64,000 bases of DNA from JACKHA01 sp041401985 (lineage in GTDB: Bacteria > Planctomycetota > Phycisphaerae > Phycisphaerales > UBA1924): positions 1 to 64,000 of the forward strand of contig JAWKTE010000011.1 of the NCBI GenBank assembly GCA_041401985.1, given 5' to 3'. Both the position numbers and the translations under genes were made by a program. The first letter of the stretch is position 1, and each line of letters begins with the position of its first letter. Below, piece after piece: positions 1 through 8,957 of this stretch. The notes under the pieces are model-generated. The model saw only the letters and a list, made by a program, of their open reading frames with translations, did not search any database and had not been told where the DNA came from.

Positions 1-861
1 TGTCAGCCCGTCGATCTCGCCGACGATCGCGTCGTACCGATCGGCCGCGGCCCGGCGCGCATTGGTCTCCTCACCCAGGCGATCCAGTTTCGAGCAGCCG
101 ATCGCGCCCGTGATGTCGTTCATCCGGTAGTTGAAGCCGACCTGCTCGTGCAGGTACTTGTCGGTCTCGCCGTGCGAGCGCAGCAGCTCGATCTTCCGCT
201 TGGTCGCGTCGTCGTTGGTCGTGACCAGCCCGCCCTCGCCCGTGCCCAGGTTCTTGGTCGCGTAGAAGGAGTACGTCACGGCATCGCCGAACGCCCCGAT
301 GCCCTTGCCGCCGAACGTCGCCAAGTGGGCCTGGGCCGCGTCGTAGATCACCCGCAGGCCCTTGCGCTTGGCCAGGTCCTGCACCGCGTCGATGTCCACC
401 GGCATGCCGTACAGGTGCGTGCACGCGACGGCCGTGGTCTTGGGCGTGAGGCGCTTCTCGGCGTCGCGCACGTCGATCTGGTACGTGTCGGGCAGGGCGT
501 CGACGAACACGGGTCGGCAGCCCGCGGCCACGATCATGCTCGCGGTGGCGATGTACGTCCACGCGGGCACCAGCACGTCGTCGCCCGGCTTCACCAGGGC
601 GCCGTAGGCCAGTTGCAGGGCGCACGTGCCGTTGGCGCAGGTCAGCCCGTGCTTCGCGTCGGTGGCCGCGGCGAAGCGTTCTTCCAGTTCGGCGCACTTC
701 TTGGCCGCCCGCAGCATGCCCGACTTGAGCACCGCGGTCGCGGCCTCGATGTCCGCCTCGGACAACCCCACCTTCATGAAAGGCACGGGGGTCTTCGAGA
801 CGGGCGTGCCGCCGTCGATCGCGAGGGCGGAACGGGCGGACGAGGCGGCGGTCGCGGGCAT
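1..861 (-). CDS. DegT/DnrJ/EryC1/StrS-family aminotransferase (C-terminus off the edge)
   Basis: PLP-dependent sugar or amino-acid aminotransferase of the fold-type I DegT/DnrJ family. These enzymes usually make amino sugars for surface polysaccharides or antibiotics. The 287 visible residues hold an N-terminal segment reading LAIDGGTPVSKTP and the family landmark SFYATKNLGTGEGG, whose lysine (about residue 203) should form the Schiff base with PLP. GFNYRMND near residue 240 is also typical. The family is usually about 370-430 residues, so roughly the last third lies beyond base 1. An in-frame ATG at 912 is possible, but the ATG at 861 has GGAG about 6 nt upstream and fits the usual family start. 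The gene is divergent from the adaptor cassette. Substrate cannot be told from sequence. Confidence 0.9.
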   Translation of the reverse strand, partial: MPATAASSARSALAIDGGTPVSKTPVPFMKVGLSEADIEAATAVLKSGMLRAAKKCAELEERFAAATDAKHGLTCANGTCALQLAYGALVKPGDDVLVPAWTYIATASMIVAAGCRPVFVDALPDTYQIDVRDAEKRLTPKTTAVACTHLYGMPVDIDAVQDLAKRKGLRVIYDAAQAHLATFGGKGIGAFGDAVTYSFYATKNLGTGEGGLVTTNDDATKRKIELLRSHGETDKYLHEQVGFNYRMNDITGAIGCSKLDRLGEETNARRAAADRYDAIVGEIDGLT

Positions 862-1186
862 GACGATCTCCGGTGCACGCGCCCCGGCTTCCGTTCCGGG
901 CCACGCGTCCATGGGTTGCACTGGAACGATAGAGGGGCCGGGACGGAAAGTGAGCCAGCCTCGGAATCCACGATAGGAACATGTACGGATCGCTCCGACG
1001 CCCAAGCACGGCCTCGGAACCCGGCATCCGCTCCCCCCAGCCTTCGTATACTCCTTCCGACGCGGCCACCGGCCGCCGGACCGACCCGCCCGCCTCCCAC
1101 ACCCGCCGACGCGACGTCGGCCCCGCCCTGAGAGCGGGCGTGCGGGGGGCAAGCCGCCCGATGGGCGGGTCGTGGGGACACACACG
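862..1186. other. Divergent intergenic region
   Basis: GC-rich gap between two divergent genes. A TATACT box at 1047-1052 points toward the adaptor gene and could be its -10 element, leaving a leader of about 130 nt. The second half has several self-complementary GC stretches (about 1125-1175) that could fold in the leader. No convincing ORF. Confidence 0.4.
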
Positions 1187-2452
1187 ATGCCGAACGCAAC
1201 GCGCCAAAGCCTGGCAGTGCTGGGCGGGGCGAGCCTCGTGCTCACCCTTGCCAACCCGCCCGCCACGGCCCGCCAGCCCGAGCCGCCGCCGATCGCCCTC
1301 CCGGCGGGGGTGCCCAGCGCGCCCGAGCAGTGGGGCGCATCGTTCGGCGGAGACAAGCGGTTCACCGAGCCGCGCCGGGATGCCCAGATGGGCTTCACGC
1401 TCTCGACCCAGGTGCTGGAGGTCCTGGTCAAGGCCGGGGAGCGGGTCGCCGAGGGCCAGTTGCTGGTCCGCGGCGACGACCGGGAAGAGGCCTCGCGCTA
1501 CGAGCAGCAGACCCACCGGGCCGAGAGCATGCTCCAGATCGAACGGGCCCGGGCCGCCGCCGAACTGGCCCAGAAGGAGTACGAGCAGTCGCTCGAGTCG
1601 TTCCAGAGTGGGGGCGACAGCCAGATCACGCTCGACCGGGCCCGCCTGGCGATGGAGACGGCCCAGATCGACGTGCGGATCGCCGAGTGGAGCCAGCAGC
1701 AGGAGCAGTACCTGGCCGAACTGACCCAGGCCCGCGTGGACCGGTTCCACCTGGTCGCCCCGTTCGACGGCGTGGTCGACGCGGTGAACGTGGACACGGG
1801 CGACGTCATCCGCGAGACCGATCCGGTCGTCCGCGTCGTGGACCTCTCGGAACTGTGGATCAACGTGCCGGTGCTGCCCGAGACGGTGCTCCGCCACGCC
1901 ATCGAGGCCGAGTCGCCCGCGTGGGTGCTGATCCGGCGCGGCAGCCGCCCGATCGTGGCCTGTGGCTCGGTCGTGCACGTCTCGCCGACGACCGACTCGA
2001 TGTCGGGCAAGTACACGGTGCGGGTGTCGATCGAGAACGGCGCGGGGCTGCCGTCGGGCCTTGAGGCGTGGGTGCGGTTCAGCGAGCCGTCGGACGCGTG
2101 GCTCGAGGTGCTGGCGATGTGCGAGGCGGAGGCGGCGGAACGCGTGGCCGCGGAGCCCCACATGGCTTGGCCGTTCCAGCCTGGCACGACCGATCAGGCC
2201 GAGTCATCGCAGGAGGACCGACTCCCGTTCAGCGTTGAAGTTCGGGGCGCCACCCCGCTGCAGCTGCCATACGCGAGTCCGTTCGCGAATATCTCTGACA
2301 CGGCTGCGGGAGTCTTCGAGACGCCTGTCCTTCGTCCCGATCCGGTTCGCTTCCCGGTGTGGCCAGCGGATTGGGGACGCGTGAACTACGCCAGAACGCT
2401 GGCCGCTCTCCCGCCGGGCAACGGCGAGGCATCTGCCCGGGGGCATCGATGA
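1187..2452 (+). CDS. Secreted HlyD-family (RND-type) periplasmic adaptor
   Basis: Membrane-fusion/adaptor protein expected to bridge an inner-membrane exporter and an outer-membrane channel. The N-terminus has a signal-like hydrophobic stretch (LAVLGGASLVLTLA) ending near ATARQ. A split lipoyl-like domain flanks a long coiled coil (about residues 95-180, rich in E/A/R/Q). A beta-barrel segment reading VAPFDGVVDAVNVDTGDVI follows. The roughly 100 residues after the barrel match nothing I recognise. ATG 1187 is preferred over an in-frame GTG at 1172. The stop codon overlaps a downstream ATG (ATGA at 2449-2452), a sign of translational coupling with the next adaptor gene. No ABC or RND pump and no TolC gene lies in the window, so the partner is unknown. 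Confidence 0.82.
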   Translation: MPNATRQSLAVLGGASLVLTLANPPATARQPEPPPIALPAGVPSAPEQWGASFGGDKRFTEPRRDAQMGFTLSTQVLEVLVKAGERVAEGQLLVRGDDREEASRYEQQTHRAESMLQIERARAAAELAQKEYEQSLESFQSGGDSQITLDRARLAMETAQIDVRIAEWSQQQEQYLAELTQARVDRFHLVAPFDGVVDAVNVDTGDVIRETDPVVRVVDLSELWINVPVLPETVLRHAIEAESPAWVLIRRGSRPIVACGSVVHVSPTTDSMSGKYTVRVSIENGAGLPSGLEAWVRFSEPSDAWLEVLAMCEAEAAERVAAEPHMAWPFQPGTTDQAESSQEDRLPFSVEVRGATPLQLPYASPFANISDTAAGVFETPVLRPDPVRFPVWPADWGRVNYARTLAALPPGNGEASARGHR

Positions 2453-2491
2453 TCGACCTCCAGCAACTCTCGCGCCCCGGCCTGGCAGCGG

Positions 2492-4459
2492 GTGGTCGCC
2501 GAACTGTCGGCGGCCGCGCCCGATGATCGCGCGTTCCTCGGGCGGCTGCTGTCGGTGATCGCGCAGGTGGCCGGGGCGCGTCAGGCGCTGCTGATCGCGG
2601 TCGGCTCGGGCGGTGAGGGCGAGGACGAGAACCTGGCCGAGCCGCGCGTGCTGACGGCCTGGCCCGCGGAGGTCGGCAAGTCGCTGGGCTCGGGCGGGAA
2701 CGCGGGCGAGTTGGCGGTCGAGTCCGAATCGGAGGCGAAGGGCGCGGCCCGGGCCGCGGCGTCGCACAGCCGCATCGAGGTCCGCGGGTTCGAGCAGGAG
2801 ACCGCGTTCTACGACGGGTCGCCGAAGGGGTACCTGGTCGCGACGCCCGTCCCGCTGCAGGAGGCCGGCACGTCGCCCCCGCCGGGCCAGCCGACAATCG
2901 TCATGACGTTCCTGCTCGACCACCGATCGAAGCAGGCGCTGCAGACCACGCTCGCGCTGGTCGAGGTGCTGGTCGGCTACGCCCACGCCCACGCGACGAG
3001 GCGCATCCTGCAGCGGACCCAGGCCTCGGCCCGGGCGCTCGATCTGGCGGCCCGCCTGATCGCGTCGATCAACGCGGCCCGTTCGTTCAAGGGCGCGGCG
3101 TTCCAGTTGTGCAACGACCTGCAGCGCCAACTCGGCGTCGATCGTGTCGCCATCGGCTGGGTCAAGGGGCTGCGCGGCGGGAAGGCGGGCTCGTCGGTCG
3201 TCAAGGTGATCGCCCTGTCGGACACCGAGCACATCGACCAGCGCCTCGACATGGTGCGCAAACTCCGGAGCGCGATGGAGGAGTGTCTCGATCAGGAGCA
3301 GGCGGTGGTGTTCCCGCCGCCGCCCGAGGCCGCCCCGGCCGGCTCGCGCGAGCAGGACGCGGACGTGCTGCTGGCCCAGGCGATCACGCACGCGCACCGG
3401 GACCTGTGCGCGACGGACGCGCGCCTCAAGGCCGCGTCGCTGCCGCTGCGGGCCGATGAGGAGATCCTGGGCGTCCTGACGATCGAGACCACCGGCGACG
3501 ACCCGGTGGACATCGCAACAGTCGAACTGCTGCAGGCGGCGCTGGACCTGGTCTCGCCGGTGCTGCGGGTGCGGCGGAGCGACGACCGGGCATTGCCCGT
3601 GCGGGCGGCGGCGAGCGGGCTCAAGGCCGGCTCGTGGCTGGTGGGGCCTCGCCACACGGCGTGGAAACTGCTGGGCGTGCTGGTGGCGGCGATCCTCATC
3701 ACCGTCACGTTTGTGAAGGTGGAGTACCGGGTCACGAGCCCGATGGCGATCCAGCCGCGCGAGCGGCGCGTGGTCGCGGCCCCGTTCGAGGCGATCCTGA
3801 TCGAGGTGGCCGACGGCGTGCGCCCCGGCGCGGTGGTGACGCGCGGGCAGGTGCTGGCCCGCCTGGACAGCAACGAACTGGAGTTGTCGCGCCTGGACGC
3901 CGAGGGCCAGATGGCCGAGGCCGCCACGCGGGCGGACGAGTCGCTGCGGGCCGGGCGACTTGCCGAGGCCGAGCAGGCCCAGGCCCAGGTGGACCAGGCC
4001 GCGGCCCGGATCGCGCTCTTGGAGCGCCGGATCGCCCAATCGGTGCTGACGGCGCCGATCGACGGGACGATCCTGACGGGCGACCCGCGGGACCGCGTGG
4101 GCTCGTCGCTCAAACTGGGCGATGCCCTGTTCGAGATCGCGACGATGGACGACATGATGGTGCTGGCCCGCGTCGAGGACCGCGACATCGCGCTGATCCG
4201 CGACGAGCAGTCGGGCCAGGTCGCGACGCAGGCGTTCCCCGGCGACTACATCGACTTCGAGGTCGAGCGGATCGTGCCGCTGTCGCGCCCGGACGAGGGT
4301 CGCAACGCTTTCGAGGTCCGCGGGCGGATCGTCACGCCGCCCGAGTTCATGCGCCCAGGCATGGAGGGCATCGCGAAGTTCAACACGGGGCGGCGCACGC
4401 TGCTGGACATCGGCACGCGCCGGATCCGGGATACGTTGCGCCTCTGGCTCTGGTGGTGA
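2492..4459 (+). CDS. GAF-domain membrane-anchored HlyD-type adaptor, probable N-terminal frameshift
   Basis: As read from GTG 2492 (655 aa), this joins a cytoplasmic sensor-like half to an adaptor half. Residues about 185-365 resemble a GAF domain. A single membrane helix follows at about 391-410 (LLGVLVAAILITVTFV). Then comes an HlyD-like region: a lipoyl half-motif (VADGVRPGAVVTRGQVLARL), a short coiled coil, a second half-motif (LTAPIDGTI) and a barrel. The better start is the ATG at 2449, which overlaps the previous stop and has G-rich sequence upstream, but it is one frame off. Dropping one G near 2479-2480 would join them and give MIDLQQLSRPAWQRVVAELS. So either the sequence carries an extra base or translation really starts at the GTG. 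GAF plus adaptor suggests ligand- or signal-gated export; that is inference. Confidence 0.8.
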   Translation: MVAELSAAAPDDRAFLGRLLSVIAQVAGARQALLIAVGSGGEGEDENLAEPRVLTAWPAEVGKSLGSGGNAGELAVESESEAKGAARAAASHSRIEVRGFEQETAFYDGSPKGYLVATPVPLQEAGTSPPPGQPTIVMTFLLDHRSKQALQTTLALVEVLVGYAHAHATRRILQRTQASARALDLAARLIASINAARSFKGAAFQLCNDLQRQLGVDRVAIGWVKGLRGGKAGSSVVKVIALSDTEHIDQRLDMVRKLRSAMEECLDQEQAVVFPPPPEAAPAGSREQDADVLLAQAITHAHRDLCATDARLKAASLPLRADEEILGVLTIETTGDDPVDIATVELLQAALDLVSPVLRVRRSDDRALPVRAAASGLKAGSWLVGPRHTAWKLLGVLVAAILITVTFVKVEYRVTSPMAIQPRERRVVAAPFEAILIEVADGVRPGAVVTRGQVLARLDSNELELSRLDAEGQMAEAATRADESLRAGRLAEAEQAQAQVDQAAARIALLERRIAQSVLTAPIDGTILTGDPRDRVGSSLKLGDALFEIATMDDMMVLARVEDRDIALIRDEQSGQVATQAFPGDYIDFEVERIVPLSRPDEGRNAFEVRGRIVTPPEFMRPGMEGIAKFNTGRRTLLDIGTRRIRDTLRLWLWW

Positions 4460-4572
4460 AGAGTGACGAAGAGACGGAGTGACGAAGTGACGAAGCTAGA
4501 GCCCACTCAACTTGCAGGCCGTCCGTCGCGGTCGCACTCCGTCACTCCGTCACTCCGTCACTGCGTCACTTC
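4460..4572. repeat. Gene-less inverted pair of GTGACGGA-type arrays
   Basis: Left arm 4460-4495 is a run of GTGACGAA/GAGACGGA units. Right arm 4535-4572 is the reverse complement type (TCCGTCAC units). About 39 bp of unrelated sequence separates them. The element begins directly after the stop codon of the GAF adaptor and ends 3 nt before the next ATG, filling the gap inside an operon. It could form a long imperfect hairpin. It shares the unit and layout of the array-flanked gene element at 47.1-47.7 kb. Confidence 0.75.
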
Positions 4573-4575
4573 ATA

Positions 4576-6750
4576 ATGGACCGCCCCACCTTCAGCCCGT
4601 TCTGGCATCGTGTCCGCGCCATGAGGCCGCGCCTGAGGCCGCACGTCCAGATCACCCGCCAGCACTATCGCGGCCGGCGGTGGCACGTCGTGCACGACCC
4701 GGCGACCAATCAGTTCTACCGCCTCAACCCCATCGCCCACGAGTTCATCGGCATGCTCGACGGGCGGCGCAGCGTCGAGGATGTCTGGAAGATCTCGCTG
4801 GAGCGCCACGCGGACGCGGCCCCGACCCAGAACGAGGTCATCCAGCTGCTCAGCCAGATGTACCAGTCCAACCTGCTCTCGGGCGATGTGCCGCCCGAGA
4901 CCGAGCAGCTGCTCCAGCGCGGCACACGCCGTCGCAAGCAGAAGGCGATCCAGCAGGCCATCGGGCTGATGTACTTCCGGATCCGCCTGTTCAACCCCGA
5001 CGCGTTCCTGGCGTGGATCGAGCCGATTCTCCGCCCGATCCTGAACCGCTGGGGCTTCCTGCTGTGGCTGGCGCTGGTGGTGCTCACCGGCTCCCAGCTC
5101 CTCCCGCACTGGGAGCGGCTCAGCGGCGGATTCCAGGACGCGATCGCGCCCTCCAACTGGGGCTGGATGTTCGCGATGTTCGTGCTGGCCAAGGCCATCC
5201 ACGAGACCGGGCACGGCGTGATCTGCAAGCGGTTCGGCGGGCAGGTGCCCGAACTGGGCTTCATGCTGCTGGTGCTGATCCCGGCGCCCTACGTGGACGC
5301 GTCGGCGGCGTGGGCCTTCGAGAGCAAGTGGAAGCGGATCGCCGTCGGCGCGGGCGGGATGATCTTCGAACTGGGGCTGGCGTGCCTGGCCGCGCTGGTG
5401 TGGCTCAACTCGGCGGAGGGGCAACTGGTCCACCAGCTCGCGTACAATCTGATGCTGACCGCGAGCATCTCGACGATCCTGTTCAACGCCAACCCGCTGA
5501 TGAAGTTCGACGGGTACTACATCCTCTCGGACCTGATCGAGGTCCCGAACCTCATGCAGCGCAGCCAGCAGATGCTCCAGCACCTGGCCAAGAAGTATCT
5601 CTACCGCCTGAAGAACGAGACGCCCCCGACGACCCAGCCGGGCGAGCGGGTGACGCTGGTCGTCTACGGCATCCTGGCGATGGCGTACCGGATCTTCCTG
5701 TTCATCTCGATCACGACGTATGTGCTCGGGTTGCTGTTCGGGCTGGGCGTTGTGCTGGCGATCTGGACGGGCGTGATGTGGTTCGTGCTGCCGGCGGGCA
5801 AGTTCGTGCACTGGCTGGCCAGCCACCAGTCGCTGTCCGAGCACCGGTTCCGCGCGGTCGCGACCAGCGTGGCCCTCGGGGCGCTGGTGCTGGTGGCGGT
5901 CGGCGTGGTGCCGGTGCAGGACCGAAGGCGGGCCAGCGGCGTGGTTGTGAGCCTGACCGATCCCGGCGTGTTCGCGGGGGCGGACGGGTTCATCGCCGCG
6001 GCCCACGTGGTGCCCGGCGACTGGGTCCGCGCGGGCGACCCGATCGTCACGCTGGAGAACCCGGAGTACGAGGCCCGCCTGGAACTGCACCGCGCCAGCA
6101 TCCGCGAGGCCGAGATCCTGGAGCGCCGCGCGACGGTGCAGAGCCCGGTGCAGGCCGATGTCGTGCGCCAGCGGATCGAGGCGCTGCGCCGCCAGGAGGA
6201 GTACCTGCAGGAACGGATGTCGAGGCTGGTAGTGCGGGCCCCGCACGACGGGTTTGTGGTGGGGCTGGACCCGGCGACGATTCTGGGCTCGTGGGCCGCC
6301 GAGGGCCAGGGCGTGTGCCAGATCGTGGACACGTCGAACCTGCGCGTGGTCGCGAACCTCGGACAGGCCGAGGCGGCGTGGCACTTCGAACTCGGGCGCG
6401 AGAACTACGACATCGAGATGCGGGTGTTCTCCGACCCGTTCCGCGTCTGGAGCGGCGGGCAGACCCTGGTGCTGCCGGCGGGGCAGTACCAGCTGCGCCA
6501 CCCGGCCCTCGGGTTCTCCGGCGGCGGGACGGTGCAGACCGACCCGCAAGACCAGTCGGGCACGCAGACGCGCCGCCCGCAGTTCACGATGGAGGTCTCG
6601 CCGGTGATCGAGAGCGAGTCGGACGAGGCGGCGTGGGCGGCGGTGCCGGGCCAACGGGTGGCGATGCGGTTCACGCTGCCGTCGCAGCCGCTGCTGCTGC
6701 AGTGGATCGATCGGCTGCACAAGTTGATCCAGGGCAGGCCGCAGGTGTAG
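4576..6750 (+). CDS. PqqD-like / M50 site-2-protease-like / HlyD hybrid membrane protein
   Basis: A 724-aa protein with three parts. Residues about 24-105 look like a PqqD-type wing (WHVVHDPATNQFYRLNPIA, then a leucine-rich helical part); in known systems this fold binds RiPP leader peptides. Residues about 155-440 form a polytopic M50 metalloprotease core with the zinc motif HETGH (209-213) and the distal ligand motif NPLMKFDG (305-312). Residues about 470-720 hold a lipoyl/HlyD-like segment. This layout is known from adaptor-protease proteins clustered with HlyD genes, often without a recognised pump. It is third in a co-directional row with two adaptors, so the three likely form one envelope complex. 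Whether it cleaves a peptide, exports one, or only uses the M50 fold as a scaffold is unknown. No clear Shine-Dalgarno is visible; a repeat fills the upstream gap. Confidence 0.85.
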   Translation: MDRPTFSPFWHRVRAMRPRLRPHVQITRQHYRGRRWHVVHDPATNQFYRLNPIAHEFIGMLDGRRSVEDVWKISLERHADAAPTQNEVIQLLSQMYQSNLLSGDVPPETEQLLQRGTRRRKQKAIQQAIGLMYFRIRLFNPDAFLAWIEPILRPILNRWGFLLWLALVVLTGSQLLPHWERLSGGFQDAIAPSNWGWMFAMFVLAKAIHETGHGVICKRFGGQVPELGFMLLVLIPAPYVDASAAWAFESKWKRIAVGAGGMIFELGLACLAALVWLNSAEGQLVHQLAYNLMLTASISTILFNANPLMKFDGYYILSDLIEVPNLMQRSQQMLQHLAKKYLYRLKNETPPTTQPGERVTLVVYGILAMAYRIFLFISITTYVLGLLFGLGVVLAIWTGVMWFVLPAGKFVHWLASHQSLSEHRFRAVATSVALGALVLVAVGVVPVQDRRRASGVVVSLTDPGVFAGADGFIAAAHVVPGDWVRAGDPIVTLENPEYEARLELHRASIREAEILERRATVQSPVQADVVRQRIEALRRQEEYLQERMSRLVVRAPHDGFVVGLDPATILGSWAAEGQGVCQIVDTSNLRVVANLGQAEAAWHFELGRENYDIEMRVFSDPFRVWSGGQTLVLPAGQYQLRHPALGFSGGGTVQTDPQDQSGTQTRRPQFTMEVSPVIESESDEAAWAAVPGQRVAMRFTLPSQPLLLQWIDRLHKLIQGRPQV

Positions 6751-6814
6751 GCGGCGCGGATGGCGTTGTCGGGGCGTGTGCGTTCCTTGGCCGCGTGCGG
6801 CAGAGGGGGCTGGC

Positions 6815-7147
6815 GTGTCGCAGCGGATCACCGAGTGGCGTCATGACGACGTGGATGGGCTGATCGTGATCGGCCTGACCACCACTGGCGCGACGCTGGA
6901 CATCCGGACCGAGCCGGGACTGGTCCGCGGGGCGATCGAGTTGCTCGATTCGAAGGCCGCGGGCGACGACCACGTGCTGCTGGGCTGGTTCGGCGAGCAC
7001 GAGATCGCGCTGAACCGGCTTGCGGACGGGCAGGTCTCGATCTTCGTGGATGGCCCGGTGCTTGGCGAGGGGCTGGTGCAGTCGATGGGGCTGTTCGTGG
7101 ATCGCGAAGAACTGCGGGGCGTGCTGGGGCGGGTGGTGGGGGAGTGA
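6815..7147 (+). CDS. Hypothetical small protein, 110 aa
   Basis: Not recognised. It is co-directional with the adaptor/M50 cassette and 64 nt downstream of it. The sequence alternates short beta-like segments (GLIVIGLTTTGATLDI, QVSIFVDGPVL) with acidic helices and has no signal peptide or membrane helix. GTG 6815 gives the shorter form MSQRITEW; an in-frame GTG at 6776 would add 13 residues with poor composition, so the shorter start is preferred. It converges on ruvX with a 13-nt gap. Confidence 0.55.
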   Translation: MSQRITEWRHDDVDGLIVIGLTTTGATLDIRTEPGLVRGAIELLDSKAAGDDHVLLGWFGEHEIALNRLADGQVSIFVDGPVLGEGLVQSMGLFVDREELRGVLGRVVGE

Positions 7148-7160
7148 GCCAGCGCGGCTG

Positions 7161-7589
7161 CTACTGCTGCGCCGCGAGGAACCCATCAAGGATCCTCGCC
7201 GCGGCGATCGCGTCGCGGCGCTCCTTCTTCTGCTTGTGCGTCAGGCCGCTGCGGGCCAGGGCTTTGTCGGCGGCGTCAGACGTCAGGCGCTCATCCGAAA
7301 AGTGCAGCGGGCGGGCGGTGCGGGCGGCGAGGCGGGCGGCGAAGGCGCGGACGATCTTGGCCCGGGGGCCCTCGGTGCCGTCCATGTTCAGCGGCAGGCC
7401 GATGACCAGTTCGCCGGCGGGGCCGAGCAGGTCGTCGATGGCCCCCTCCAGCGCGTCGAGCAGTTGCTCACCCTCTCGGGCGGCGATGGGGACTTCGAGC
7501 ACGCGCACGGGCGTGGCCAGGCGGGTGATCGAATCGCCCAGGGCCAGGCCGGTCCGCTTATCGCCCAGGTCGATGGCGAGGTAACGCAC
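7161..7589 (-). CDS. ruvX: Putative pre-16S rRNA nuclease / Holliday-junction-resolvase-like protein RuvX (YqgF)
   Basis: RNase H-fold nuclease of 142 aa, the normal family size. The start MRYLAIDLGDKRTGLALGD carries the first catalytic aspartate. VIGLPLNMDG supplies the conserved loop. HFSDERLTS holds the acidic DER motif, and the C-terminal KERRDAIAAARIL includes the last acidic site. In other bacteria the family matures the 16S rRNA 5' end. The start codon is GTG. A TAGCAT box 5 nt upstream and no Shine-Dalgarno suggest leaderless translation. Confidence 0.93.
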   Translation of the reverse strand: MRYLAIDLGDKRTGLALGDSITRLATPVRVLEVPIAAREGEQLLDALEGAIDDLLGPAGELVIGLPLNMDGTEGPRAKIVRAFAARLAARTARPLHFSDERLTSDAADKALARSGLTHKQKKERRDAIAAARILDGFLAAQQ

Positions 7590-7594
7590 GGGGG

Positions 7595-7600
7595 ATGCTA
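7595..7600 (-). promoter_or_regulatory. -10-like box TAGCAT for ruvX
   Basis: Reads TAGCAT on the minus strand and ends 5 nt before the GTG start. At this distance transcription would begin at or next to the start codon. Confidence 0.5.
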
Positions 7601-7643
7601 GACACGTGCAGAGGCGCCCCCGAAATAGTGCCCGCCGCGAGGC

Positions 7644-8813
7644 TCATCGCGGTGCTTCGGGCAGCGGAAGCGTCATTGTGGCCTCGAATCGCTCGTCCTC
7701 TCGCTCCACGGCTGCGACCAGCGGGGAGTCGTCGAACATCCGGGCCATGTCCTCTCGATCGAGGTCGCTTGTCACGCGCTCGTTGAGCGACACGATCAGG
7801 TCGCCCACCTCGAGCCCGGCGGCCTCGGCGGGGCTGCCCGGTGCGACCTCGCGGATGGTCAGCCCCCGCTCGCCCGGCGAGAACGTCATTCCATACCGCG
7901 GGCGTGGCGCCGGACGCGTGATGCGGATGCGGGCGTTGGCTTGGTCAAAGGTGAGGGCAAGCGACGCCATCGCCCGGACGCCGACGACGGCTTGCGTCAG
8001 CGCGGGGGCGATGATGACCTGCGGTTCGTCGAACGAGACGGCCCCGAGCCGGATCGCTCCCTCCAAGGTCGCCGAGAACACATCCTGCCCGCCGTCGCGA
8101 CCGATGAGGCGGGGCTCGCCGACAGTCGCCAGGTCCCGCGTGAGGGCGGTGGGGAATGCGAAGTGCGTGGGCGCGCCCGTGTCGATCAGCGCTTGGATCG
8201 GATGCCCGCCGACGTCGATCATGATGTCCGGATCGTCGTCGTCGCTGACGATCGGCAGCACGGCATCGCCGTCGGGCGGGGGCAGTTCGCCCCGTTCAAC
8301 CCGGAGCGACCGTCCAGGGTAGTCGATCGTGAACAGGTACTCGCTGAAGAGGTGGAATCCGAGAATGCCGTCGACGGGACGAAGATCACGCGGCATCTCG
8401 GCCCGGTAGTCCCGGCTGAGCATCTGCACGTCGTGGAACGCGAGCGGGCCGATCGAAAGCGTGTCGAGTCGGTGCGTTGTCATGCCGTGCTCCTGACCGA
8501 GCAGACCGACGCTCGCGGCGTCGCCCGAGGCAGCGACGTCTAGGCGCTCGACCAGCGAACGGTCAAGACGCCCCGCCCCTTCCGCGCCCGTGTCGAGCAT
8601 GAACCGGAATGGCCCCTGCCCGTTTATCATCACGTTGTCGACGAGGATCATCTCGCCCCAGCGGTAGAACCGGATCGTGGCCGAATCGCCCTCGAGTTCG
8701 GACGAGGCGTACCCCCTGCGGATTTCGAGCGGGATGGCCTCTGGCTGGGCGAGCACGGGCGTTGCGGCAAGGACAGTAGCGACGGCTCCGGCGAGGCACG
8801 CGAGACGAAGCAT
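7644..8813 (-). CDS. Exported retropepsin-like aspartic protease with C-terminal PDZ domain
   Basis: 389 aa. A Sec-type signal (MLRLACLAGAVATVLAATPVLAQ) directs it out of the cytoplasm. Two single-lobe aspartic-protease repeats follow, each with its own DTG: FMLDTGAEG (D74) and ALIDTGAPT (D211). A PDZ domain sits at about 300-375 (IREVAPGSPAEAAGLEVGDLIVS without interruption), a module that binds C-terminal peptides. Tandem retropepsin plus PDZ is a known bacterial arrangement of unknown physiological role. ATG 8813 is chosen because it starts the signal peptide and has GGAG 5 nt upstream; a longer in-frame ORF reaches 8951 but that part lacks coding character. It lies downstream of top6B on the same strand. 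Confidence 0.87.
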   Translation of the reverse strand: MLRLACLAGAVATVLAATPVLAQPEAIPLEIRRGYASSELEGDSATIRFYRWGEMILVDNVMINGQGPFRFMLDTGAEGAGRLDRSLVERLDVAASGDAASVGLLGQEHGMTTHRLDTLSIGPLAFHDVQMLSRDYRAEMPRDLRPVDGILGFHLFSEYLFTIDYPGRSLRVERGELPPPDGDAVLPIVSDDDDPDIMIDVGGHPIQALIDTGAPTHFAFPTALTRDLATVGEPRLIGRDGGQDVFSATLEGAIRLGAVSFDEPQVIIAPALTQAVVGVRAMASLALTFDQANARIRITRPAPRPRYGMTFSPGERGLTIREVAPGSPAEAAGLEVGDLIVSLNERVTSDLDREDMARMFDDSPLVAAVEREDERFEATMTLPLPEAPR

Positions 8814-8957
8814 GGCGGCTCCTGCAAGGGGAAGTGGCCCCCCAGCGCTCGCGCGCCGCGGGGGATCGGTTGCGATGCAGGAGTGATTGGGACGGGTGGT
8901 CCAGACCTTGCGCGGTTTGGCTGGCAGTTTCGTGCCGTCCCGCGGGGGCAACCCGGC

